From the NCBI GenBank assembly GCA_963749535.1, contig CAVVNF010000003.1, forward strand, positions 1 to 64,000: 64,000 bases of DNA, written 5' to 3'. Of the stretch, positions 26,263 through 35,300 are shown piece after piece (positions within the stretch are counted from its first letter, which is position 1; each line of letters starts with the position of its first letter). This stretch comes from Chersky-299 sp963749535. Lineage in GTDB: Bacteria; Actinomycetota; Thermoleophilia; RBG-16-64-13. The notes under the pieces are model-generated. The model was not told the DNA's origin. It did no database searches and saw only the letters and a program-made list of their open reading frames with translations. A program made the translations under genes and the position numbers.

Positions 26263-27255
26263 TCAGCCGGCGGGCTGCAGTCTCTCCCAAGCCACGAGGC
26301 CCCCTCCCACGAGCCCAGCAGTTTTGCCAAGGGCGGCGGCAGCGACCCGCACCTGGTCTTTGTTAGGTGGCAGAGCGATTTCTCGCACGAGTTCACGGGC
26401 CGGCCGCAACAGCAGCTCTCCGAGGGCCGAGACTCCCCCGCCCACGACGATCATCTCGGGGTTGAAGGTGTTGGTGAGGTTCACCAGCCCCATGCCGAGC
26501 CACCGCGCCACCTCGTCCACCGCGGCCATCGCGCCCGGATAGCCCTCCTGCGCCAATCGGGCCACCTGAGCTCCGTCCAACTCTCCTCGAGAATGCAACT
26601 CGGCGAGGGCGCCTCGAGGGTCAAGGTCGACCGACCCAGCCCGGCGCACGCCTGCCCGGGCCAAGGCCTTACCCGACGCGTACATCTCCAAGCAGCCCCG
26701 TGAACCGCACTGACAGAGCTCTCCATCGACCAGGACGATGGTGTGACCGAGTTCGGCGGCGCCGCCCCCCACGCCCCGGTAGAGCCGCCCGTCGAGGTAG
26801 ATCCCGCCGCCCACACCTGTGCCCAGCGTGAGCATCACCACGTGCTTGAGCCCGAACGCCACCCCGGCGGTAGCTTCGGCGAGGACCGCCGCATTGGCGT
26901 CGTTCTCTAGGACTACCAGCATGTCCAAAGCCTGCTCGAGGATCTCGCGGAGGGGGACCCGCTCGAGAGGCAGGTTGGGCGACGTCACCACGATCCCTTG
27001 AACGGGGTCCACCGTACCGGCACACGCCATGCCCACACCGCCCAGAGGAATCGCGAACTCGGCGCGCGCTCGCTTGAGTGTGGAGATGAGTCCCTTCACA
27101 AAAGAAGCGGTGTCGCGCGTCTGGCTGGGGTCGGTGATGGGTTCGGCCAGCACCCGTCCCTTCGCGTCGACCGGACCGGCGATTACTTTGGTGCCTCCGG
27201 CATCCACACCGAGCATGGCTACCGCGCGACAGTCGTCTCCCATAGGAAGACTCAT
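26263..27255 (-). CDS. ROK-family sugar kinase (probable glucokinase)
   Basis: The actin-like kinase signatures are MLGVDAGGTKVIAGPVD (phosphate 1), VVLENDANAAVLAEA (catalytic Asp region), TLGTGVGGGIYLDG (phosphate 2), the ROK zinc motif CQCGSRGCLEMYAS and a final VVGGGVSALGELLL (adenosine motif). At 330 residues it is of standard length. No DNA-binding domain is present, so it is a kinase rather than a ROK repressor. Glucose is the usual substrate in actinobacteria, but N-acetylated hexoses are possible. Its start overlaps the stop of the asparaginase fusion gene by ATGA. Confidence 0.85.
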   Translation of the reverse strand: MSLPMGDDCRAVAMLGVDAGGTKVIAGPVDAKGRVLAEPITDPSQTRDTASFVKGLISTLKRARAEFAIPLGGVGMACAGTVDPVQGIVVTSPNLPLERVPLREILEQALDMLVVLENDANAAVLAEATAGVAFGLKHVVMLTLGTGVGGGIYLDGRLYRGVGGGAAELGHTIVLVDGELCQCGSRGCLEMYASGKALARAGVRRAGSVDLDPRGALAELHSRGELDGAQVARLAQEGYPGAMAAVDEVARWLGMGLVNLTNTFNPEMIVVGGGVSALGELLLRPARELVREIALPPNKDQVRVAAAALGKTAGLVGGGLVAWERLQPAG

Positions 27256-28883
27256 GGCTCGTTCATCCGTGGCTTTTCGGCGATCTTACGGGTCAGCCTC
27301 ACGTAGTCATACCCGAACTCATACGAGAGCTGCACGCTCTCTCGACTGTAGCCGCGGTCGCGGTAGAACCGTTCGGATTCAGCATCCTTGACCGCTCGTA
27401 AGACGACTCGGTCGCAACCCCGCCGCAGAGCTTCTTTTTCGAAGCGGTTGAGCATAGCCGAACCAAGGCCTCGCCCCCTGTGGCCCTTCCCGACGACGAA
27501 CTCGTCTACCGAGCCGAGGCCACCGACAAAATGCCCCCGCAGCACGGCGAGCACGCGCCTACGGCGGCGCACGATCAGCGCGAAGGGCTCGGCGCGCCAG
27601 TCAATGCGGTGCCCGAAGGTCTCCTCGTCGGCGAGGGGCCATTCCTCCCTGAAGAAGCGCGTCACTTCCCGCTCATCCCCGCGGCCCACGTCCACCCTGA
27701 CGTCCCGACTTTCGAGTTCGACCTCCGGCGCCGACTCTGCCTCCTCCAGCCGCGCCGCAGCGGAGCGAGGCTCCTTCCTGCGGAAGTCTTTCTCGCCGAG
27801 GAGCACGACCTCTTCGCTGGTCTCACGCCCGTCGCGGGCGCGGGTCACTGCGGGGTACGCGGCACGCAATTCCCCCACTGCTTCCCTCAGGTCGCACGAT
27901 CCGAGAAAGCTGGCCACAAGTCCGGGCAGAGGCCGCGTCGAGCCATCCTCGATCTTGATCACGCAGCCGAGAGCCGACTCGTCGCTCGGGTCGGGCCGAA
28001 AGCTCGGTGGCACCCCGAGCGCCTGGACGCCCTCCGCACCGCCCTTCGCAATGACCCTGCCTGCGGCGGAGCGCATGATCCTGGTGTCGCGCAACTCCTC
28101 GCCGCCCACCAACTCCGGGTGCGCAAGCATCGCGTCACGCACGCGCGCTAGCTCCGGCGTAGCGCCGGCCGCGAGAAGTGCGAACAACCAAGCGGCCTCG
28201 CAGAGGTCGATGCGGACGACAGGCACTCCGCAGCCGTCTGTGCCTCCCCAGAGCGTGTCGGACGATCTGCGCGCCCCCGCGATCCAGCGACAACCGGGCT
28301 GCCCCGGCCCGCGGGACAGCAGCCCGCGGATGGACCGAGCTATCTGCTCCTGCACCGGATGCCCGGCGGCCCAGTATCCGGCGACCGGCGCGCCCAGGTG
28401 GAGCGCCATGGCGAGCATCCCGGCGTGCTTGCCCGAGCAATTGTGATGGAGGACCGTGGGGAGCTCGCCCCGTTCCTGCAGCGCACGGCAAGCGAATGGG
28501 CTTAGGGGCGGGTGCGTTCCGCAGACCAGGGCTTCTGGGCCCAGGCCCAGCCGCTCGAGCAATGAACCCACGATCTGCACGTGAGCGGGCTCCCCACCGT
28601 GCGAGCTGCATATCACCGCCAGCTCCTCCTGGCTGATGGCAAATGCGTCGGCGGCACCACTCTCCACCACAGCAAGCGCCTGGAACGGCTTGGCCGCGGA
28701 GCGAAGATGGACGACGCCTAGCGGGTCCCCGACTCCTCCCAGAAGTTCACCCCGGCTATCCACCACGGCGATCGCCCCCCGGTGGACCGACTCCACGTGC
28801 CCACCTCGCATCAGCGCCATGACCGGCTCGTAGCACGGGTCGAAAGCCGAGGTCTTGCCCGAGTCGGGGTCCCGGGATCTCAT
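27252..28883 (-). CDS. Asparaginase II-like protein fused to a GNAT acetyltransferase
   Basis: Residues about 15-365 match the Asparaginase_II family (rhizobial and Thermus type): HRGAIAVVDSRGELLGG, LRSAAKPFQALAVVESGA, EELAVICSSHGGEPAHV, HHNCSGKHAGMLAMALHLG, DGCGVPVVRIDLCEAA and RSAAGRVIAKGGAEGVQALG. These enzymes hydrolyse L-asparagine to aspartate and ammonia. After a charged linker, residues about 395-540 form a GNAT domain with the acetyl-CoA loop GKGHRGRGLGSAMLNRF and ERFYRDRGYSRES. The single 543-residue frame has no break at the join. The combination is unusual. It overlaps its neighbours on both sides by a few bases. Confidence 0.82.
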   Translation of the reverse strand: MRSRDPDSGKTSAFDPCYEPVMALMRGGHVESVHRGAIAVVDSRGELLGGVGDPLGVVHLRSAAKPFQALAVVESGAADAFAISQEELAVICSSHGGEPAHVQIVGSLLERLGLGPEALVCGTHPPLSPFACRALQERGELPTVLHHNCSGKHAGMLAMALHLGAPVAGYWAAGHPVQEQIARSIRGLLSRGPGQPGCRWIAGARRSSDTLWGGTDGCGVPVVRIDLCEAAWLFALLAAGATPELARVRDAMLAHPELVGGEELRDTRIMRSAAGRVIAKGGAEGVQALGVPPSFRPDPSDESALGCVIKIEDGSTRPLPGLVASFLGSCDLREAVGELRAAYPAVTRARDGRETSEEVVLLGEKDFRRKEPRSAAARLEEAESAPEVELESRDVRVDVGRGDEREVTRFFREEWPLADEETFGHRIDWRAEPFALIVRRRRRVLAVLRGHFVGGLGSVDEFVVGKGHRGRGLGSAMLNRFEKEALRRGCDRVVLRAVKDAESERFYRDRGYSRESVQLSYEFGYDYVRLTRKIAEKPRMNEP

Positions 28884-29113
28884 TCCGAAGTCAACGCGGC
28901 CCGCGCATCTTCGAGATCTTCAGGCCGTACCATGATGTCCTGCTTGCCCACACCGTCGATGGTCACCGGTAGCACCCACGAGAGGGCCTCGTGGGTGACC
29001 ATTGCCTCGATGCCCGCGCTCCTCAGCTTGGCCACGACTATCTGCGCCTCGACGGGATCGTACAGGCTGATAAGAAGCACCGGCGCATCGTGATCAGAAT
29101 CCGAGCTCATCAC
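28880..29113 (-). CDS. DUF2007-like small protein
   Basis: The 77-residue protein has VLLISLYDPVEAQIVVAKLR, SAGIEAMVTHEA and VGKQDIMVRPEDLEDARAAL. This is the pattern of DUF2007/putative signal-transducing domains (ferredoxin-like fold, pairs of which sense or bind small ligands). It overlaps both the HD gene upstream and the asparaginase gene downstream by a few bases, so the three are translationally coupled. No biochemical role is established for the family. Confidence 0.65.
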   Translation of the reverse strand: MMSSDSDHDAPVLLISLYDPVEAQIVVAKLRSAGIEAMVTHEALSWVLPVTIDGVGKQDIMVRPEDLEDARAALTSE

Positions 29114-29648
29114 TTATCTCCTGCATCGCGGTCAGGCCGATCTCCAGGAACTCGTCCAACTCCAGACCGAGCTCGTCGCATGTCAACATATCCTCCCGTC
29201 TTGCGCCGCGCGCGAAACCAGGTTCCTTGAAACGCTTCTTGAGACTTTTGAGCGTCACCAGCTCCAACCGCTTCTCGGGACGGATGAGGGTCGCGGCCGT
29301 GACAAGACCGGACATGGGATCGCAGGCGAGCAGGGCCCGCGCCATACGCGAGTCGACCACGGACCCGTTAGCGGGGTTATGAGCGGCGATGGCTCTGAGA
29401 ACCTTTTCGTCCTCCAGGCCCGCCTCGCGCAACCACTCGACGGTGACGATTCCGTGCATCCCCATGGATTCGGCCGTTTGCTCGACGTCAAGGTCGTGGA
29501 GGAGGCCGGCGAGTCTCCACTGCTCGGCGTCTTCCCCCAGACGTTCAGCCAGGGCGCCCATAATAGCCTCGGTGGCCAACATGTGGCGGACCAGGTTCTC
29601 ATTGGCCACCCGCTCCCGCACCAAGCACTCGGCGCTCTCTCTGTTCAC
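29094..29648 (-). CDS. HD-domain phosphohydrolase-like protein
   Basis: GTG at 29648 is used because the longer frame runs into the Nudix gene. The roughly 184-residue product has ATEAIMGALAERLGED, RLAGLLHDLDVEQTAESMG with the HD pair, MHGIVTVEWLRE, AIAAHNPANGSVVD and ALLACDPMSGLVTAATLI. These are the metal-binding His/Asp order of HDIG-type hydrolases. Substrate unknown. Such single-domain proteins act on nucleotides or are degenerate regulators. Part of the tight minus-strand operon. Confidence 0.75.
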   Translation of the reverse strand: MNRESAECLVRERVANENLVRHMLATEAIMGALAERLGEDAEQWRLAGLLHDLDVEQTAESMGMHGIVTVEWLREAGLEDEKVLRAIAAHNPANGSVVDSRMARALLACDPMSGLVTAATLIRPEKRLELVTLKSLKKRFKEPGFARGARREDMLTCDELGLELDEFLEIGLTAMQEISDELGF

Positions 29649-29661
29649 GAAGCCTCCATAC

Positions 29662-30147
29662 TCACGAGCCCTCAGCAGTCCAGACGGCGTTTGCCGCACT
29701 CGTCGCTTTGATTATGTCAGCCTTGCTCCAGGAGGTGCGCCCCTCCACCGCCAGAGCCGACCACTCCTTCGTCGATACCCAACGCCAGCCTACGGCGCCA
29801 CCCCTCTCCAAAGCAATGCGCCCGGGGTCGCTCAGAGGCCGGCAGGACATTGTCACCGCGAGCAACCTCTCCCCCTTGTATACGGTCAGGTACGCATAGC
29901 ACGGGCCGGCGATCTCCACTTCGAGTCCCGTCTCCTCGCGCAACTCCCTAACCACGCCCTGGCTGAGATCCTCGCCTCGCTCCAGGCGGCCACCGGGCGG
30001 GTCCCATGAATCGGTGGGTTCGCTCCGATGGAGCAGCAGCCATCGTCCGCTATCGCCGCGACGTACGAGGCCCACGACCGCCACCCGCACGTACGGCGCC
30101 TCCGGGTCGGCAGCAGGTCCCGCGCCCGCCATTTCTTGTACGGTCAC
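29662..30147 (-). CDS. Nudix hydrolase
   Basis: The Nudix box is complete: GGRLERGEDLSQGVVRELRE followed by ETGLEVEI, fitting GX5EX7REUXEEXGU. It is preceded by the strand YVRVAVVGLVRRGDSGRWLLL and followed by LLAVTMSCRPL. The enzyme hydrolyses a nucleoside diphosphate linked to another moiety; the substrate cannot be told. The GTG at 30147 or ATG at 30132 is the start, as the longer frame lies inside the threonine aldolase gene. Overlap or close packing on both sides implies an operon. Confidence 0.85.
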   Translation of the reverse strand: MTVQEMAGAGPAADPEAPYVRVAVVGLVRRGDSGRWLLLHRSEPTDSWDPPGGRLERGEDLSQGVVRELREETGLEVEIAGPCYAYLTVYKGERLLAVTMSCRPLSDPGRIALERGGAVGWRWVSTKEWSALAVEGRTSWSKADIIKATSAANAVWTAEGS

Positions 30148-30157
30148 GACGACCGGG

Positions 30158-31213
30158 TCACGCCCGAGAAAGCCCAGACAAGACCTGGGCGGCCACCTCG
30201 CCGGCGACTTCCACTTGGCGACGGGTAACGTCCAGGTGCGTGACGAAACGGATGCTCGTCCGCTTGGCCGCGCCGCACAGCACCCCGCGAGCCTTGAGGG
30301 CCGCGATGGCGCCCTCCGCGTCGACGCCAAGGCCCGCGAGATCAGCGATGATGATGTTGGTCTGCACCGGATGCGGTATCTCCAATCCCGGCACCTCGCG
30401 CAGAAAGCGAGCCAGGATGACGGCATTGTCGTGATCCTCGGCCAGGCGACTCACGTTATGGTCGAGGGCGAACAACGCCCCGGCGGCAAGGATGCCCGCC
30501 TGTCGCATGGCCCCGCCGTATCGCTTGCGATTGAACCGGGCTGCCTCCACGAAATCGCGCGAGCCGGCCACAGCGGAGCCGACGGGAGCTCCCAGGCCTT
30601 TTGAGAAACACACCGAGACCGAGTCGGCGCAGGCCGCGTAGGCCTCCAGTGGTGTTCCGGTAGCCACGCTCGCGTTCCAGAGACGGGCGCCGTCCAAGTG
30701 GACGACCAACCCGTGCGCGTGGGCCACTCCCGCGATCTCCTGCATCAGGTCGAGCGGCCAGATAGTGCCGCCACAGCGGTTGTGAGTATTCTCCATCTCC
30801 ACCACTCGAGTCCGGGCGAAGTGTTCCTGCGTGGGACGGATGGCGTCGACGACGCTCTGGGAGTCGAGGAGCCCGAGGGCTCCAGGGATCGGGCGGATCT
30901 GGAGGCCGGACAACGCCGCCGCCGACCCGCCTTCGTAGTGGAGGATGTGCGAGTCTTCCTGGGCGATGACCTCATCGCCCGGGTGCGTGAGCGTGCGCAG
31001 ACAGACCTGATTGCCCATGGTGCCGCTGGGCACGAAGAGGGCGGCCTCCTTGCCCAACAGAGTGGCCACGCGGTCCTGCAACAGATTGACGGTGGGATCC
31101 TCACCATAAACGTCGTCGCCTACGGGCGCGTCGCCCATGGCTTTCCGCATGGCCGGACCGGGCCGGGTGAGGGTGTCGCTGCGAAGATCGACTGGTTCGA
31201 GAGTGCCGCTCAC
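30158..31213 (-). CDS. ltaE: Low-specificity threonine aldolase
   Basis: A PLP enzyme that splits threonine and allo-threonine into glycine and acetaldehyde. Signatures: DLRSDTLTRPGPAMRKAM, DDVYGEDPTVNLLQDRVA, ALFVPSGTMGNQVCLRTLTH, HLDGARLWNASVATGTP, and the PLP lysine in SVSVCFSKGLGAPVGSAVAG. At 351 residues it has the usual length. It lies 45 bases after the aldolase/dehydrogenase gene. The glycine it makes could feed the glycine decarboxylase encoded at 49-52 kb, but that link is only inferred. Confidence 0.92.
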   Translation of the reverse strand: MSGTLEPVDLRSDTLTRPGPAMRKAMGDAPVGDDVYGEDPTVNLLQDRVATLLGKEAALFVPSGTMGNQVCLRTLTHPGDEVIAQEDSHILHYEGGSAAALSGLQIRPIPGALGLLDSQSVVDAIRPTQEHFARTRVVEMENTHNRCGGTIWPLDLMQEIAGVAHAHGLVVHLDGARLWNASVATGTPLEAYAACADSVSVCFSKGLGAPVGSAVAGSRDFVEAARFNRKRYGGAMRQAGILAAGALFALDHNVSRLAEDHDNAVILARFLREVPGLEIPHPVQTNIIIADLAGLGVDAEGAIAALKARGVLCGAAKRTSIRFVTHLDVTRRQVEVAGEVAAQVLSGLSRA

Positions 31214-31258
31214 GATCGCCTCCTGCTCTCCGACAACCTCAGGTCACCCAGGCTCCAC

Positions 31259-33420
31259 TCACCGAGGCGTGGCATCCGGGAGACCGCCATCCACGGGAAT
31301 AGTGGCGCCGGTCGTGGGCGTCTGCCGGGTGGCAAAATAGAGTACCGCGTTGGCCACATGCTCGGCGGTGACTCCCACTTTGAGGAGGTTCCGGCTCCGA
31401 TAGTATGCCTCCAATCCCTCCTCATCCAGCCCCCGGGCACGCATCCGATCCGGGCCTACCTCCGCCCAGAGCCCCGACCGCCTGGCCCCATGCCCGAATA
31501 CGGCATCGGGTGCCACCATGTTCACGCGGACATCGTAATCCGCCAGTTCCAGGCTGGCGATGCGCGCCAACTGGTGCGCCGCGGCCTTGGTCGAGCTGTA
31601 GGCCCCGAACTTCGCCCCAGGCGCGAACACGTTCTTCGTCGAGACGAGCACGATATCCCCACCGGTGCCTTGACGCTTGAACTGGCGCCCGCTCTCCGCG
31701 AGGACGAGCAACGTCCCCTCCACGTTCACTCGCTCCAGGGTGCGGAAACGCTCGAGATCAAGGTCTTCGAGCGACGCCACCATGGCAATACCCGCATTGG
31801 CGACTACCAAGTCGACCCCGCCCCAATTCAGCGCCACCTCCGCGAATGCTCGGACGATCGACCCAGCGTCCGTCACATCGAGCGGCACACCCATGACCCG
31901 CTCGCCAAAGCGTGACCCAAGCTCGGCCTTTAGGCCTTCGAGGGCCTCGCCGGGCAGGTCGGTGACCGCCACCGCGCAGCCTTGCTCCAGCAGCCCCTGG
32001 GCTATCCCCGCGCCGATCGCCCCCGCTGCGCCGGTTACGATAGCCACGTGGCCACTCAGTGGCGGCGGCGGACCGGCCGCCAGCTTGGCGTGTTGAAGAG
32101 TCCTGTATTCCATGCGAAACAGCTCGTCCTCGGGGAGGCCGAGATACGACCCGGTAGCTCCCACCGAGAGCCTTCACGGCCAGGGTGTGAGCGGTTATGT
32201 CCCTCGCGATCGTCGCCTCGTGGAGGTCGCGCCCCGCACAGAGCGCGCCCACGCCGGGCACCAGGATCACCCTCGGCAAACTGTCGAAAGCTCGCAAACC
32301 AGCCGGCATCTGTGCTGCGTGCCGATCCAGATAGGCTTCGTACGCCGCTTTGTAGGCGGCGATGCAATCGCGGATCTGACCGCGGAGCACGTCCGGTTGG
32401 TCGTAGGCCGGGTCGTCGACCCAAGCGGGCAAAGCCTTCGTCCGAATGAGATGGTCTGTGGTGAGCGGGGCCGTCAATGCCAGCTCTTTGGCCCCCGGAC
32501 GCTCGAGAAGATCCAGAAGCTCGCTCGAGACGAGGGGAACGACGACCATCCGCCGGTATCTGCGATCCGGACCTTCGACCGGCTCAGCCAGCAGGCCTCT
32601 CACCACCGGCGCGATCGCGGCGGCGCGGACCTTGGCTGCCTCGACCCGCAGGGCACCGACCGTACCGGCGGCTACCCGGCCGATGACGGCCCGGGATGAG
32701 TCCGCCTCGTTCGGGTCGCCGGAGGACTCCACCAATCGTCGCGAGATACGCCTCAGCTCGAGAGACTAGGTCGATCATCTTCTCGTAAGACGCCCGTGCC
32801 GTATCGCCCCAGGTGATTATCCCGTGGTGAGCCCAGACCATGGCCTCACAGTGAGGCCGCTCTTCGAAGGCAGCGGCGACAGCTCGCGCCAACTTGAACC
32901 CCGGCGTCACGTAGTCGAGAACCACCACCTTGTCACCAAGGGCCCGCCGGACCGCGACGGACCCACCCTGCCGGTTGGTGAGCGCGAGAATCGCGTCCGC
33001 GTGCGTGTGATCGACGTAGGTCCGCGGGATGAAAGCATGGACGAGGGCCTCGATAGACGGCGTGGGACTATCGGCCCGGAGAAGGTGCGTGCGCAATTCG
33101 TTGACCATGGACTCGTCGTCCAATTCCGGCAACCAGCGCAGTTTCAGAAGGTATGACAGGTCAAGACCGGGATGGCCTTCGGGCTCGATGGTGGCCATGT
33201 CCACACCTGAGGCCTTGACGAACAGCGCCTCCGCTAACTCACCGAGAACGTTCCCCCAAGCTTCTTTGACCGATGAATTCCCCCCGCCGTGCAGTACGAG
33301 AGACGGCTCGGACCCCAAGAGACGGCTGGAATAGGTGCGAAGGGCGAGCGCCTCTCCCCAGGGTTCGGAGTACCGAGCGACGAAACCGGCTGCATCTTCT
33401 TCCGACCACTTCGATCGCAT
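31259..33420 (-). CDS. Bifunctional class II aldolase / short-chain dehydrogenase, two frameshifts
   Basis: The N-terminal class II aldolase domain (ATG 33420) has EPSLVLHGGGNSSVKEAWG, HAFIPRTYVDHTHADAILAL and MVWAHHGIITWGDTARASYE, with the metal-binding His and the acid Glu. A linker domain continues in a second frame (AIAPVVRGLLAEPV, DVLRGQIRDCIAAYKAAYE). The C-terminal SDR domain in a third frame has VAIVTGAAGAIGAGIAQGLL, VANAGIAMVASLEDLD and the catalytic YSSTKAAAHQLAR. This is the layout of the rhamnulose-1-phosphate aldolase/lactaldehyde dehydrogenase (YuxG/RhaEW-like) family, about 700 residues. Breaks lie near 32730 and 32140. Thirteen bases follow the epimerase gene, so it belongs to the LsrF-epimerase operon. 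Confidence 0.85.
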
Positions 33421-33433
33421 CGCATCGACCTCT

Positions 33434-34171
33434 CTAGCCTTGGGCTTGCGGCTTCAGCTGTGCCAGCATGAAAGCGGCGTTTTGGCCCGGAGATCGTCCG
33501 TCGAAGACCGCGCTCCCGGTGACCACCAGATCGGCCCCGGTCGCGGCGACCTCAGCGACGTTCGCCATCGTGATCCCACCGTCGATGCAGAGAAGGATAT
33601 CGCGCCCGGAGTCCTCGATCATGCTCCTCACCCGCGTCGCCCGCGCGAACGTCCTGGGGATGAAACACTGCCCTCCCCAGCCTGGGTCGACGGCCAGCAG
33701 CACGACCATCTCGAGTTCGTCCATCAAAGGCTCGAGCGTCTCGAGAGGTGTGCCGGGATTGAGGGCCACACCTCGCGCCACCCGCTGTCCGGGCCGACCG
33801 GGCATCGCAAGCTTTCCAAGCTCCTGGAGCGCACGATGGACGTGAACGGTCGATTCCACGTGCACGGTCAACAGGTCGGCTCCCGCCGCCACGTACTCCG
33901 CCAGTTTCGGGATCGGGTCGTGCACCATGAGATGCACGTCCTTGAGCATCGACGTGCGCAGGCCTTTGACGAAGGACGGGCCCACGGTCATCGCCGGACA
34001 GAAGACTCCGTCCATGATGTCCAGATGGACGACGCCCACCCCGGCCTCTTCGATCGCCGTCAATTCCCGGCCGAGGTCCATCAGGTCAGCCGTCAGCACA
34101 CCCACGCTGACGGTAGGCCGGATGCGTCCCAGCTGGGCCAACACCCCCGCAGACGAGAGACCGTCGTTCAC
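33434..34171 (-). CDS. LsrE/Rpe-like phosphosugar 3-epimerase
   Basis: A TIM-barrel epimerase of the ribulose-phosphate 3-epimerase superfamily: VVHLDIMDGVFCPAMTVGP (metal and catalytic Asp), LKDVHLMVHDPIPKL, ALNPGTPLETLEPLMDEL, LLAVDPGWGGQCF and the phosphate-binding ILLCIDGGITMANV. The FCPxxTVGP form and the HVHRALQELG segment look more like the LsrE branch of AI-2 operons than housekeeping Rpe. GTG 34171 is preceded by GGGGGG. It lies 61 bases after the LsrF-like gene and 13 bases before the aldolase gene. Housekeeping Rpe remains possible. Confidence 0.78.
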   Translation of the reverse strand: MNDGLSSAGVLAQLGRIRPTVSVGVLTADLMDLGRELTAIEEAGVGVVHLDIMDGVFCPAMTVGPSFVKGLRTSMLKDVHLMVHDPIPKLAEYVAAGADLLTVHVESTVHVHRALQELGKLAMPGRPGQRVARGVALNPGTPLETLEPLMDELEMVVLLAVDPGWGGQCFIPRTFARATRVRSMIEDSGRDILLCIDGGITMANVAEVAATGADLVVTGSAVFDGRSPGQNAAFMLAQLKPQAQG

Positions 34172-34232
34172 CCAGCCACCCCCCGCCAGGTGCGGTGCCC
34201 GCCAAGCCAGCCACCCTGCTCGCGCGAAAGGG

Positions 34233-35117
34233 TCATTTCTTCTCGTTCTTGAGCGTCAGGAATAGCTCGTAGGCATCCTCGGGCTTCGTGAGCTCATGGA
34301 CGACCTTCGAAACGGCTTGGATCATCGCGGTCGGGGCGTCGGATTGGAAGATGTTGCGGCCCATGTCGACCCCCGAGGCGCCTTCGCTCACCGCACGATA
34401 GGCCATTTTGAGAGCGTCCAGTTCGGGCAGCTTCTTGCCCCCGGCCATCACCACGGGCACCGGGCAGGAAGCGGTCACCGTCTCGAAGTCCTTTTCGATG
34501 TAGTACGTCTTGACGAACTGTGCCCCCAGTTCCGCGCACATGCGACAAGCGAGGCGAAAGTAGCGCGCGTCGCGGGCCATGTCTTTGCCCACCGCGGTCA
34601 CTCCAAGCGTCGGGATGCCGTAGCGGAGGCCCAGATCAACGAGGGTCGTGAGGTTATCGATAGACTGGGTCTCGTATTCCCCGCCTATGAAGACCTGCAC
34701 AGCCATGGCCGCCACATTGAGCCGGGCGGCATCTTCGACGTCTATCGCCAAGCGCTCGTTGGATAGGTCCTTGAGGACACTCGGGCCGCCGCTCGCGCGC
34801 ACCACGACTCCCTGACCAAAACCGGGCGGTATGGTCGTGCGAAGCATCCCTCGCGTCAGCATCAGTGCGTCACAGTAGGGAAGGAGCGGCACGATGTTCA
34901 CGTCCACGCGCTCGAGGCCCGAGGTGGGTCCCTGGAAATATCCATGATCGATAGCAAGCATTACCGTGCGCCCGGAGGACGGGCGGAAGATGCGCGCAAG
35001 CCGATTCTGCATGCCCCAGTCGAGGGCGGTGGAACCTTTCAGGAAGAATGCCTCGCGCTTTACAGGAACGTCGAGGCAAAAATTCTTGGATTCTCTTACG
35101 TTGTCGGTATCAGCCAT
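34233..35117 (-). CDS. lsrF: LsrF-like class I aldolase (3-hydroxy-5-phosphonooxypentane-2,4-dione thiolase family)
   Basis: Start at ATG 35117, with GGAGA seven bases upstream. The 294-residue protein is of the LsrF/DhnA class I aldolase family. It begins with LDWGMQNRLARIFRPSSGRT and contains VMLAIDHGYFQGPTSGLER, the Schiff-base Lys region AQFVKTYYIEKDFETV, PVVMAGGKKLPELDALKM and GASGVDMGRNIFQSDAP. These blocks are very close to the enterobacterial LsrF that I remember, in which the enzyme cleaves the phosphorylated AI-2 derivative to DHAP and acetyl-CoA. It heads the operon with the epimerase and the aldolase/dehydrogenase. No Lsr transporter or kinase is seen here. Confidence 0.82.
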   Translation of the reverse strand: MADTDNVRESKNFCLDVPVKREAFFLKGSTALDWGMQNRLARIFRPSSGRTVMLAIDHGYFQGPTSGLERVDVNIVPLLPYCDALMLTRGMLRTTIPPGFGQGVVVRASGGPSVLKDLSNERLAIDVEDAARLNVAAMAVQVFIGGEYETQSIDNLTTLVDLGLRYGIPTLGVTAVGKDMARDARYFRLACRMCAELGAQFVKTYYIEKDFETVTASCPVPVVMAGGKKLPELDALKMAYRAVSEGASGVDMGRNIFQSDAPTAMIQAVSKVVHELTKPEDAYELFLTLKNEKK

Positions 35118-35300
35118 CTTTGTCTCTCCGCTCGAGTCTTGGGGGCCGGATGACGAAGATTCTATCAGAGGGCCAGTTGTGGCCCGAAGAACCGGCAGGC
35201 TGATGCCGAGCTGAACGCCGGCGGAGCGAGGAACTCGTCGAGCGCGCGCGAATCTAAAACGACGGCACAGGGAGCGACGGCTGGGGGTGGACAAGGGCCA

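Noticed and set aside
34233..35117. Class I fructose-bisphosphate aldolase (DhnA/FbaB)
   Set aside because: The fold is shared, but the N-terminal ALDWGMQNRLARIF block, the DHGYFQGPTSGLER block and the GVDMGRNIFQSD block are much closer to LsrF than to FbaB.
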